Below are positions 23,122 to 33,200 of a stretch of DNA of 64,000 bases, one piece after another. Source of the stretch: Plutella xylostella. Lineage: Eukaryota; Arthropoda; Insecta; Lepidoptera; Plutellidae. Location of the stretch: the NCBI RefSeq assembly GCF_932276165.1, contig NC_064005.1, positions 3,844,001-3,908,000 of the forward strand, read 5' to 3'. Positions within the stretch are counted from its first letter, which is position 1. Every line of letters begins with the position of its first letter. The notes beneath the pieces were generated by a model. The model had not been told where the DNA came from. It saw only the letters and a program-made list of their open reading frames with translations, and ran no database searches. A program made the translations under genes and the position numbers.

Positions 23122-26100
23122 CTACAGATGATTGGGGATCTCTGTGGGCCCCTCCTTCTTGATGACCTTCAGCGGTTCCTTGCCGGGCTTGGCCGTGTCC
23201 ACCGGGATGTACTCCTGGATGGGGATCTCATCGGGAACCTTCTTGTCCTTAGACTTTGATTTCTTCTCTGGTTCGGGAGACTTTTTGGCTTTGTCCTCTT
23301 TTGGTTCGGCCGGTTTAGGGACGGATTTCGGTTTCTCCTGCTGTTTCTCAGCCGGCTTGGTTGCTGGCTTGGGGGTAGGCGCGGCGGCTGGTTTAGGGGC
23401 CGCTTGCTTGGGCGCCGCGGCGGGCTTCTCAGCTTGTTTAGGGGCGGGCGTCGGCGCGGCCTTCTCGACTGGCTTCGTCGGTTTAGGGGGTGTCGTCACC
23501 TTCTTCTGTTCTTTAGGTGGTGGTGTAGTAGTTTCCACCTTCTTGGGTGGTGGCGTCGCTGGCTTCTCTTGCTTGGGAGGCTGGGTCGGTTTGGGTTCAG
23601 ATTTCGGTTTGGTTTCTATGGGTTTCGGCGTGGGCTTGGGTGTTTCGACGGGCTTGGCTTGTGGCTTGGCGGCCGCTGGCTTCGGCGCTTCTTTCACTAC
23701 AGGCTTCTCCACTTTGGGTTGTTCCTTGGGTTTGGTTTCGACTTTAGGTTTGGGTGCTTCAGTCTTGGGTGCTTTTTGGACGGATGCGAAGGCTTTTTTC
23801 AGTCCTTCAGGGGCGGGGACTGCGCCGATGTACTGCTGCACGTGCGGACAGCCCAGATACAGCTGGTCGCCCACCACAATGGCGTCACTGATGGACACCA
23901 CACTCTTGTCTGTGTTGTAGTATGAAGCTACGATCTTGCCGTTCCAGTCAATTTGAATAAGTCCCGACGTCGGGGGCAGCAGGCCGCCTACTGTTTTGAA
24001 ATGTCCGATCTGCAGAAACATAAAACCATCATTATAAACAGATATAAAAGGGTACAGAGTAATGAATAAGTTGATTTACTCTTATAAAATGATTAATTTG
24101 ACCATTTCTCGAAATTGGTAAAAAGAAAATTACTTTCCATTATGAAGAAACATAAAACCGTCATTATAAAAAAAATATAAAAGGGTAGAGGGTAATGAAT
24201 AAGTTGATTTACTCTTATAAAATGATTAATTTGACCATTTCTCGAAATTGGTAAAAAGATAATTACTTTCCATTATGAAGTAAAAAGGAAAGTTTGTTTT
24301 CAAAAGTCTTTGAACAAAAGTTGTTGAGAGTTACCTCCTGAGTCACCCTTGCCTTTCAGCCTACTATACAATTCTTTTCAGCTTATTATACTATTTTCTT
24401 AATATCAAACTCCACTCACATTGTGCACGATCTCCTGGAACACGACATTCGGGAAGTGCTGGTTCAGAAACTCGAACGGCAGCTCAGCCAGTCTCTGCAC
24501 CCTCGCCAGCAGCTTGCGCGCGGCGGGCGTGGCGGCGAGTGTGCGGGTCAGCAGTGGGTGCGCCGCGTCCGGCACCGTGTAGAGACCCACCAGGATGCCG
24601 GACCCGTCGGGGAGAGCGCGGACGTTGTCTGGTGTGCCTGAGGGGAGAGAGAGGGTTGTGTTAGCTTGTAGTGTACAGTTAGGGAAACAGATGGGTATGC
24701 CAGCCAAGCACAAACAGTTTGATCCTGGGGCATGGGTTGAAGATAGATGAATCAAATAATATTTTATCGATACATTCAAACATTATCTATAGTTTAAGTA
24801 TTTTTTATGTCATGTATCACCCGTCAGTGGATGGGCTAAAATACTATACTAAGTTTACGAAAGTTGGTCGAATATAACTAGAGATATAAAGTTATCCTTC
24901 ATCTTGGTTGTAGCAATAACCTTAACTAAGTAGGTACAGTTAAATTCATATAAAAAATAAATTTGCATATCTTTCCAATGATTAAATCACTTAGACGCAT
25001 ACGGTAATGCGTGAGTCATCGCTGGCCACAATGCTACCGCTTCGATCGTATGTAAGTAAATAACATAATAACACAGGCAGTCAGTGGTTAGCATCGCATA
25101 AGTAATGCATTAGAATAAATGAATGTGAAGTGTTTCAAATTGATTATGGGATGCTGATATCCCATAATCAATTTTGAACACAAACCTTCGACCTAGTTGC
25201 AAATGAAGTTAAACATAAGGTTAACGAAGTCATAATCATAACTATAGCAAATAATACCACCAACACAAACACAACACTTAAAGACACTTGTTCAAACATT
25301 ACAGCACAACGACCATGCAACACTCCACAAAATCGATTTCAGTCGACGCTCAATTCCCACAACAATGTCCTTTACAAAGTTACTCTTAACCCTTCTTCTG
25401 CTAGCGTCAGCGCGATGCCAAGTGATATCGCCTGTTCACAGTGACATGAACTTTAGGGTTGAGCCGGGCGCTCGGACGTGCTTCTTCGAGCGCGCGCGCG
25501 CCGGCCAGACCCTCGAGGCGCAGTACCAGGTGCTGGACGGACAGCACGGCGACCTCGACATCTCCTTCGACATCATCGACCCAAGCGGCTCCAAGATCCT
25601 CTCCGACTACAAGAAGCCGCAGAACGCCATCATCATGGACTTGACTGAGGACGGAGACTACGCTTTCTGCATGGACAATACTTATAGCCGCATGAACTCG
25701 AAGCTCGTCTTTGTGTATGTGCTGCTAGAGGATAAAATCGAAGAGTCTACTGAAGCTATTGTCGAGGAGGACCAGAACGAAGAGGTTTTAGAGTGGATGG
25801 GAGTGGACGAGAACGGCGAGCAGTACTTCGTGGAGATAAGACACATCGCGGCGTCGATGTCTCGCACGCTGGCGCAGGTGGTGCGAGCGAGGCACATGAT
25901 GGACCAGTACGCGGCCACCAAGACCCGAGACAGCTACCTCGCGTTTGAAGAGACGTTTGTAGTCGACGCGTGGTCCGCGCTGCAGATCTGCTGTATGGTT
26001 CTAGTTGGTGCTGTGCAAGTTTACATGATCAAGAAGCTGTTTAATAAGCCCTCTGAAGATTTGAAGAGCTATTATTGATACGTTTTGTAACTGAATAAAG

Positions 26101-27977
26101 ATTTGTAAGTACTGAACTAGCAGCCTGTTTGCCTTGGCTTACACAAAATATTATTTCTGTATCCAGCACACTCAATACCTACTATCAATATAAGTACATC
26201 TACTTAGTCTAAAAAATATCTGTAATCAAATGCAGCTATCATAAATCATAATCCAACTATGCAATGTAGTCGTCATAATTTCAAGACATTGAAGATTTCG
26301 TCGCAATTACCTGGTAACCCAGCAACGAACTCCTCAGTCTTTCCCTTGTTCGGCCCATCGATATAATGCTTCACAATCCTAGAGGCGGCGGTCTCGGCCA
26401 CCACCACGAACTGGCGGTCGGGCGACACGGCCAGCCCGTTCGCGAACCACAGGTTCTGCACCAGCACGCGGCTCGAGTTCTTAGCCGCGCTGTAGTGGAA
26501 CAATCTGGAAAGGAGATTGGTATTTTAATAAGACAATTAAAATACCGTGCCCCAGCAGTGGGGACGCGATGGGTCGTGATGATGATGAATAAGATAAGAA
26601 AAGGAGGATAGTGAGTCTTAGAAGGTGCAAGCAGAAAGGAAAAAGGTAGGGCCATTAGGCCAATCAGATTTGTATTTGTTAGTTGGTACAATTGATACCT
26701 ACGTCACTATCGAGAATATTAGGTAAAGTCCTCACCTGCCACTAGGATCAGTCAGCAAGCTGATCGCTCCATCTTTCAACGAGAAGTCCGAGCTAGAGTC
26801 CGTCCAGAAGAAGTCACCGTCGCGGTCAAGTGCGATGCCGTTGAACAGTCTTGGAAATTTCCCTTCAATCTCTATACGCGGAGACACAAGCAACTCTTTC
26901 TTGTCAGTCTTAAGGTCCACTCTCCAGATGCCGTGGTAAGCATCCGCTATGATGAGCTTCTTTTGTTTCTCATCAATCTCGAAGTCTAGTGGTCGCCCGC
27001 ATTTCTCTTCATCCAGAAGGCCAGCTAAAGTTGAATGTCGGGATAGATTGAAAATGTTTATGATATAATAGAATATAGCTGCATGGTCTGCCATTAATGA
27101 CGCAATGGTATTTATTGCACTTTGCACATCTATACGAAAAGTAATAAAGATAATGAAAGTAAGCATACAGGTGTTAAATTGCTACCTGCTTTAACACAAA
27201 TGCAAGACTACTTACACAAAAAAAATGTCTTTGATTTAACAACAGATACATTAGATCTTAACATATATGTATGTCATTTTATTTAAAAAAAATACTTACT
27301 GCAAGGTTGTCCTACTTTTGTAACAAAAGTAACATGGCCTCCCGGTGAAAGCTTGACAATTTCACCCGTAGCCAGGCTGGTGTACACTTCCCCATCATAC
27401 AACTGGAATGCTTCAGGCCCCAGCAATTTCCCGTTATACAGTTTCTGGGCATTGTTTAATGCTTCATTAGGTGCTAACGGCCCTTCTCGAGGTTGAGTGG
27501 GTTCAAGTCTGTAAGGGAATAAACATTGTAATCAATCTTGTAGAATACCATATCTATAAATAGTGCACATAAATTGTAGTTCTTGACTTATGCTAATAGT
27601 ATTACTTTGACTTATGCTAATAGTATTACTTTGACTTATGCTAATAGTTTTGCTAGTGGTATGCTAATGTTGCTTCAACTTTTTGACAAATCTTTTGTGC
27701 TTTTTAATAGTTAATCTTTAATTTATCTTTTTGATTAGTTATAAGTCAGATTAATAATTGAGTGTGATAAACATGTGTAAATAATTTATAATAATACAAA
27801 AATATAAAGAATAACTACATATATTACTCTTAAAATATTTTTAAAAAGTACTTACGGAATGACTGAGAAGTCGGTGTAAGGTGGCAGGTTGGGTATTAGC
27901 ACAATAGCAGCAGCTACCAGTGCTAAATACAAACTCCATCTTATTATCCTCTTTATGAGCCCGAATATGAAGCCCAT
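23122..27977 (-). CDS. Hmu: Hemomucin / adipocyte plasma membrane-associated protein-like
   Basis: Six exons on the minus strand: 27856-27977, 27300-27508, 26736-27024, 26311-26504, 24420-24637 and 23122-24009, giving 639 residues. The N-terminus (MGFIFGLIKRIIRWSLYLAL) is a signal anchor of a type II membrane protein. Residues about 50-415 form a six-bladed beta-propeller of the strictosidine synthase/APMAP type, with CGRPLDFEID, ADAYHGIW, FWTDSSSDFS, WFANGLAVSPD, VVAETAASRIVKHYIDGPNKG and TPDNVRALPDG. APMAP has arylesterase-like activity in vertebrates; Drosophila hemomucin is a haemocyte surface mucin. The C-terminal tail (about 420-600) is an unusual Lys/Pro/Ala-rich low-complexity region (repeats like KPAAAPKQ, PKPTPKP) rather than the threonine-rich mucin tail of Drosophila. 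A TMED gene is nested in intron 4. Confidence 0.88.
24015..24280. repeat. Direct tandem duplication of about 132 bp
   Basis: Two copies (24015-24147 and 24147-24280) beginning GAAACATAAAACC and ending CCATTATGAAG differ at only a few positions. They lie in hemomucin intron 5, starting six bases from the last exon's acceptor. Confidence 0.9.
24330..24378. repeat. Fragment of the MITE family seen in presenilin
   Basis: CTGAGTCACCCTTGCC...CTACTATACAATTC resembles the right end of the element at 19155-19314 (CTGAGTCACCC...CTTACTATACC). Confidence 0.45.
25365..26078 (+). CDS. p24 family cargo receptor (TMED1/5, opossum-like), intronless
   Basis: A 237-residue single-exon protein starting MSFTKLLLTLLLLASARCQV, whose first 19 residues form a signal peptide. 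A GOLD domain follows, with the paired cysteines of the family (CFFERARAGQ and GDYAFCMDNTYSRMNSKLVF). A coiled-coil stem precedes a single membrane helix (about 205-225, LQICCMVLVGAVQVYMI) and a cytosolic tail KKLFNKPSEDLKSYY. p24 proteins cycle between ER and Golgi in COPI/COPII vesicles and help sort lumenal cargo. The sequence YQVLDG..GDLDISF and the tail start QVYM.K.LF fit the p24-gamma group (TMED1/5 or Drosophila opossum). It lies inside hemomucin intron 4 on the opposite strand. Lack of introns suggests retroposition or ancient loss. AATAAA is at 26094. Confidence 0.88.
   Translation: MSFTKLLLTLLLLASARCQVISPVHSDMNFRVEPGARTCFFERARAGQTLEAQYQVLDGQHGDLDISFDIIDPSGSKILSDYKKPQNAIIMDLTEDGDYAFCMDNTYSRMNSKLVFVYVLLEDKIEESTEAIVEEDQNEEVLEWMGVDENGEQYFVEIRHIAASMSRTLAQVVRARHMMDQYAATKTRDSYLAFEETFVVDAWSALQICCMVLVGAVQVYMIKKLFNKPSEDLKSYY
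26543..26588 (+). mobile_element. LINE 3' tail fragment
   Basis: GTGCCCCAGCAGTGGGGACG, then GATGGGTCGTGATGATGATG, is the tail of an RTE-like lepidopteran LINE, in hemomucin intron 3 and antisense to that gene. The same tail in reverse is at 10335-10415. Confidence 0.6.
27585..27651. repeat. 24-bp tandem repeat, nearly three copies
   Basis: The unit GACTTATGCTAATAGTATTA plus CTTT starts at 27585, 27609 and 27633, within hemomucin intron 1. Confidence 0.9.
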
Positions 27978-29338
27978 GGTGATCCTACAAATGAACAATA
28001 TAATTACTTGAGAATGACTAGATACAAATGTGCAATTTACATTAATTACAGGTATTAAGATGACATTTTGTGTAAGTTTGTTTAAGTGTGATAATTTTGC
28101 ATAGGGACTTTTATTATTGTTAGCTAAACCAACAAATAAAGTAAATACAGATGCCACCTAGTAGTGGCAATTAAATTTTGTAAGTACATTTTTAACACCA
28201 GCTTTCATATATTCTGAAATTTCTAATTACACTATCATGATAAGAGGATCCATTATAAGCTTTATGTAATACTGAGTATAAGATAATGCACTTGTTATTA
28301 TGGTATCAATTTATAATGATTTTCAGTGGACTGAATTAATGTGATTAATCCATTTTTGTTTTAAGTATTTATTTTATCTGAGATTATGAACATACTTAAA
28401 AAAAAAAAGGTTGATGGCCAGTACATAGGTCACCTATCATTCACATAGGCATTATTATGAAGTAGGTACTTATGGTAAGAGAGTAAACGATACACTGTAG
28501 GTAGCAAGGATTACAGTCAGTATATTGTACCGATGTATGACTTCACCTCACCGCGGATTCTCTGATTCTTACGAAGCCTCTGATAGCTCCTACGTGGACT
28601 ATGATCAAGTGTTTTTTTCTCAACCATCTACATACATTACCTGCATAAATTATTTACTACAGAACGTTCTCATCGCAGTCTTTAGTCTTAACTTACATGA
28701 ATAGTCTAATTGATATTAAAATAATTAATAAATTTACCTGTATATCGGCTTGCTATCCAAAATCCGGTTTACAAAAAAATCCTGTAATAAATGTCATTGA
28801 CCTTACACCTGTCAATGTCAAAGTCAAACCGAGATTTCAAAATAAATTTGTTATTATTTTAAGACCGAACATATTTTACGTTGCGAACCAGCGATTGCGA
28901 TTCATCTCAAAAATTGCATGGTGCTTTTATTTGAATTAGATGTTTGATATATCTTTCGTTCGCATGGCATGGTATGGTGTATAAAAAATACGAAAGAAAC
29001 AACTTCCATGTGCAGTAAAGAGAAATCTTCAAAAGGGAGAGTATCTTATATGTGTCAGTATCTTATATGTATCGGGCATTATACAACCTGGCAAAAAAAG
29101 TAGTTACTTGTACTCTTTATTTTTTCCAAATCTATTTATATAGTTAAAAGATTATTAATCGTTATTATTCTGAGGTTACTATGATCTTTTTACGATTATT
29201 TCTGAACGATCATGAAATGTCACGTCAGTTTTGTGAACTGTCAAATCAAAAGTCAAATCTTTCTTCCGGTTGAAAAACGCTCGCCATCTTGGACGTGTTT
29301 TCTCGTCGCTTTGCAGCGAAAATAAATAACCATACAAA
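27978..29338. promoter_or_regulatory. Hemomucin/RpS29 divergent intergenic region
   Basis: About 1.36 kb between two divergent start codons. A possible 5'-TOP initiator of RpS29 lies at 29259-29269. I see no other gene. Open frames here, such as 28697-28939, lack recognisable protein features. Confidence 0.45.
29259..29269 (+). promoter_or_regulatory. Putative 5'-TOP start of RpS29
   Basis: The pyrimidine run CTTTCTTCC 80 bases before the RpS29 ATG has the form of the terminal oligopyrimidine tract at which ribosomal-protein transcripts start. This is inferred from context only. Confidence 0.45.
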
Positions 29339-30062
29339 ATGGGTCACGCCAACATCTGGTATTCTCACCCCCGTAAATACGGACAGGGCTCCCGGTCATG
29401 GTAAGTTTAGTTCACGATTTACTTACTCATCGCGACATAACCTGCAAGGTCTGTAAAAGTGGTTTGAAACACGTGTGTTGTATCATTTCAGCCGCGCCTG
29501 CTCCAACCGCCACGGTCTCATCCGCAAGTACGGTCTGAACATCTGCAGACAGTGCTTCAGGGAATACGCGAATGACATTGGATTCAAGAAGGTAAAGTAC
29601 TATTTGAGTTTACTCAACAACACTCACCCGAGGATTATGTTCCGAACTAATGGCATACCTAGTGACCTCCGGCTTCAGGAGGTATCAAAGCCTTTTCACT
29701 TAAAGTACCTAGATAATAAACTGCATAGTCTATTTCTTTTTAAAGAGGTGTACCTAGATATTTGTGGAATATGATGCCTTTCTTGTACGACAGCAACAGT
29801 ATGTGTGTTATAGTTTTGTTAATATGTGTCGGCGGAAATCCAAATTGAGAGTGATATGCCATATTTCCATTAGTTAAATTTTATATCTGTGAAACAAAAA
29901 TCTACTGTGCTGTGTCTTAACTATTTATGCGAGAGATGTCCAGCATTAGATGATTACAGGCTGATGATAGTTAAACCAACATCTAACTTCCTTTCAACAC
30001 CATTTAACTGTATTTTTGCCCTCAGAATGTATCATATTTTTCTTTATTTTCAGCTGGACTAA
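29339..30062 (+). CDS. RpS29: 40S ribosomal protein S29 (uS14)
   Basis: Three exons (29339-29400, 29492-29591 and 30054-30062) encode 56 residues, the normal length of this small-subunit protein. The start MGHANIWYSHPRKYGQGSRS and the zinc-binding cysteines of CRACSNRH...CRQC are those of eukaryotic uS14, which binds 18S rRNA in the 40S head. The last exon contributes only Leu, Asp and the stop. AATAAA is at 30105. The 5' leader follows a pyrimidine-rich start. Confidence 0.98.
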
Positions 30063-30263
30063 GGTGCCACGCAGCTGGCTGTTTTCTTAATGTAAGACTA
30101 AACCAATAAAGCTTTTAAATCCAATTTAATATTTTTTATTTAGACTACAACACTTCTAAGAGGATGAACAGAAATCATACAAAACGACTTCAGTAACATT
30201 TTAATTTATTGGCTAAGTACAAAAGTATAAAAACAATTTCATCACATCTTAGGTACATATCAG

Positions 30264-33200
30264 CTATACTTTATTCTGGTTTGCTTGTGCCTGTCGCAGG
30301 TTGCCTATCGTTGATCCAAATCTCTGTAAAAAATATATATAATTAATTAGTTCAGTCAGGTATTTCATTCTAAATGAAGTGGTGTGGTGTATGGCTGTCA
30401 CACTGGCATACTTCGGATGTCCATGTTCAAGTGATTGCCAGCCATGATACATCACTTGGAGACCCTCCATTGACCACTGGTCTACCAAGAGTGAGAATTT
30501 ATAATAATCAGAGATTGCGTTTTGCTCTATTAAGGGTGAGTATAATAACCATAGCCATTGCACTTGTCTCACCTGAGAGACTCCGGCAAGCAGAGCCAGC
30601 AAGCTCCTCTGTGGCGGCCGGCAGTGCTTCTTGCCGCCTTCAGCACAACACAAGTTGGGGAAGCAGTCCACTGACGAGCTGCACGTCTGCGGGAACAGGT
30701 CGTATTGCGGCGGCGCCGTACATTGCACGTACTTTTCTAACATTCTCACCGCTGCAATAAAATATTTGTTAAATTATATAGGTAGTAACGCCATCTAAAT
30801 TTGGCATTTAGTACTATTTAATTGAATTAAGAGCGCCATCTACACTTAATTGAATGCAACTATTTTTACTTCTAGCGCCATCTAGATTTAACTAACCTAC
30901 AACTCAAACTTGAACGCTCAGAATAATAACATCATTCGAACTTACGTCCGTCAATTTGCCTGGCGACCGGCACGAGGTCCAGCCTGGCCTTGGCGGTGCG
31001 GCAGTAGGACTTGTTCCCGTCGGGACAGCACACGCGCGGCCAGCAGTCCGCGTCGGACTTGCACGTCTGCAGCTCGAATAACAGCTCGCCGAGCGGCTCG
31101 GATGGGCAGTCGCGCGGGATCACTCCTAGGAGGGCTGTTGGGTAAAACATACATGTTTTCCGGTTACGGCTTTTGGTAAGTATTCTACTTACTTTGTCGA
31201 GGAAGGAAGGAAGGTAGAGGACGACAACGCTAACTTTGCAACGGAAAAAATATAGGTAACATAACCAGGTCTCAGCAAAGTTAACCATTGTGTCAGTAAA
31301 GGTGGATGCCTAATGTTCTTATAATGATTACTTCTTAGCAGCGTCAAGCGTTGCAGATATGGAATACTCTTCTTGCATACATTCTGTGCATGACGACCGT
31401 GTAGTGTAGTTAGTTATGTTGTGAAACACCCTAAACTAAATGATACAATACATGGGAGATGATTTCTTTGTAGCATTGAAGTTACATTTTATGTCCGTTA
31501 GCTAACCACAGCAATAAAAGCGCGATGCATGAAATGAAATGTGTATGATTAGTGCACAGCACAAGTCGACATTTCCTTATTGGAAGTAGAACTGCTTGTC
31601 AGTTGCTTGACGCCGCTCTAAATATGGATAAACATTTAGGTAATGCTAGTTACTAAACTACCTACATCCTGCCAAGATAAAACTACATGATATCAACTTA
31701 GGTATTCTTTAGTCGTTCGCCTATGAACATTCGTTAGTTTTTGGCCAATCCAAAGTCATTCGGCACATAGAAGTAAATGAACTTGTCGGCCGCTAACAGA
31801 TGTCTGTAAGAATGATCGATGTTGGTATGGATGCGCTCTTCTAAGTCTACATAGACTACCTACCTACTCTAGAACTTGGTACTTTTTGTAGATAGGTTCC
31901 CTGCTGACAGTGGCGGATTTACCTATAGGCCAAAAAGGCCAGTGCCTAGGGCGGCAGATTTAGAGGGGCGGCAAATTTAGGATTTTTTATTTTACAGTTT
32001 TTTTTAAATATAAATTTACGTGTGTACACGTATCTACATATAAATAAACGCACTGTCATATAATCAGTATGTAGGTACCTATATTCTTTGAATTTAGTGG
32101 CAACTATGGCTGCTAAATCATGCTCAGGAGGGCTAGTACGGGGCGCATTTAAGTCGTGACATAAGTTCGACGTCGTCGCGCTCGCTCTTGAGCCTGCGCG
32201 ATGTGAGTGAGCGCGATGCATAACTTATGTCACGTCTTAAACTAGCCAAGATTGACGCTTTTTCATGCTGCTACAGGAATTTTTTGTAAACTCGACACAA
32301 CGCTGGCTTAAATAAATGAGTGAAATCGGGAATGGCAAAACCCGGAATAGAGCGGCGGGAATACTTTCGAATTTGGAGAAACTGGAAACGGCTGTAATGG
32401 TAGTTATGTGGATAATGTGGAATTTTGTCACATGTACTAAGTACATCAGTGATATTTTTGGACCAAACAGTCACTTGAGTCTACCAAGAATTCGCAGTTT
32501 GAAGCTTAATATTTCGCAAACCAGTCACTGAATAAAAAAATGGTTTGAGAAGACCTTTGATATTTTTGAAAGACCTGTGCAATACCTTACACCAACAAAA
32601 AAAATCATCCCCATTTTACATGTATGGAAGGTAACATTTTTTTTTTTCATTAATTTATTTTACTAGTTTGTCGATGCCGTACATTTGTACAAGGTGGATC
32701 AAAAGAAGTCATCCTATCTTGATTGGCTCTAATTTTTTTCTAAATGAAAAACTTCGATTCTGATTTTTTATTAACTATGTTTATTTGAACATTTAAAATT
32801 TTATTGGTAAAGTCTAGAAGATGATATTGGCCAAATGAGCGCCGTCACAATTGATTGCCCTACGGGCTCCTTTTATGGCATTTCTCATCAATTCAGCGAG
32901 ACCTTCGGGCGAGAGATTCTCGCACTCGTGTCGAATGTTGTCCTTAAGGGCTTCCAGAGACACGGGCTTATTCAAATTAACATGGGCCTTGAAAAAACAC
33001 CCACAAAAACTGTCTGAAACGGTTAAATCGGGCGATATTGCAGGGAAAAATTACATATAAAACGAAAAAAAAAGGCGACCCGAAAACTGAATATACAAAA
33101 TTATTTGGCGTTCTTGGGAAGTGTGGCTTCCGTGGCTTGTCAACTTGTATTCTGCATTTGTCTAGTCCACCAATATCAAAACAAATTTGAAATTGGCGGC

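Noticed and set aside
23132..23920. 262-codon plus-strand open frame rich in Gly/Leu/Phe
   Set aside because: It is the exact antisense of the Lys/Pro/Ala-rich hemomucin tail. Low-complexity GC-rich codons leave the other strand open. No start context or domain.
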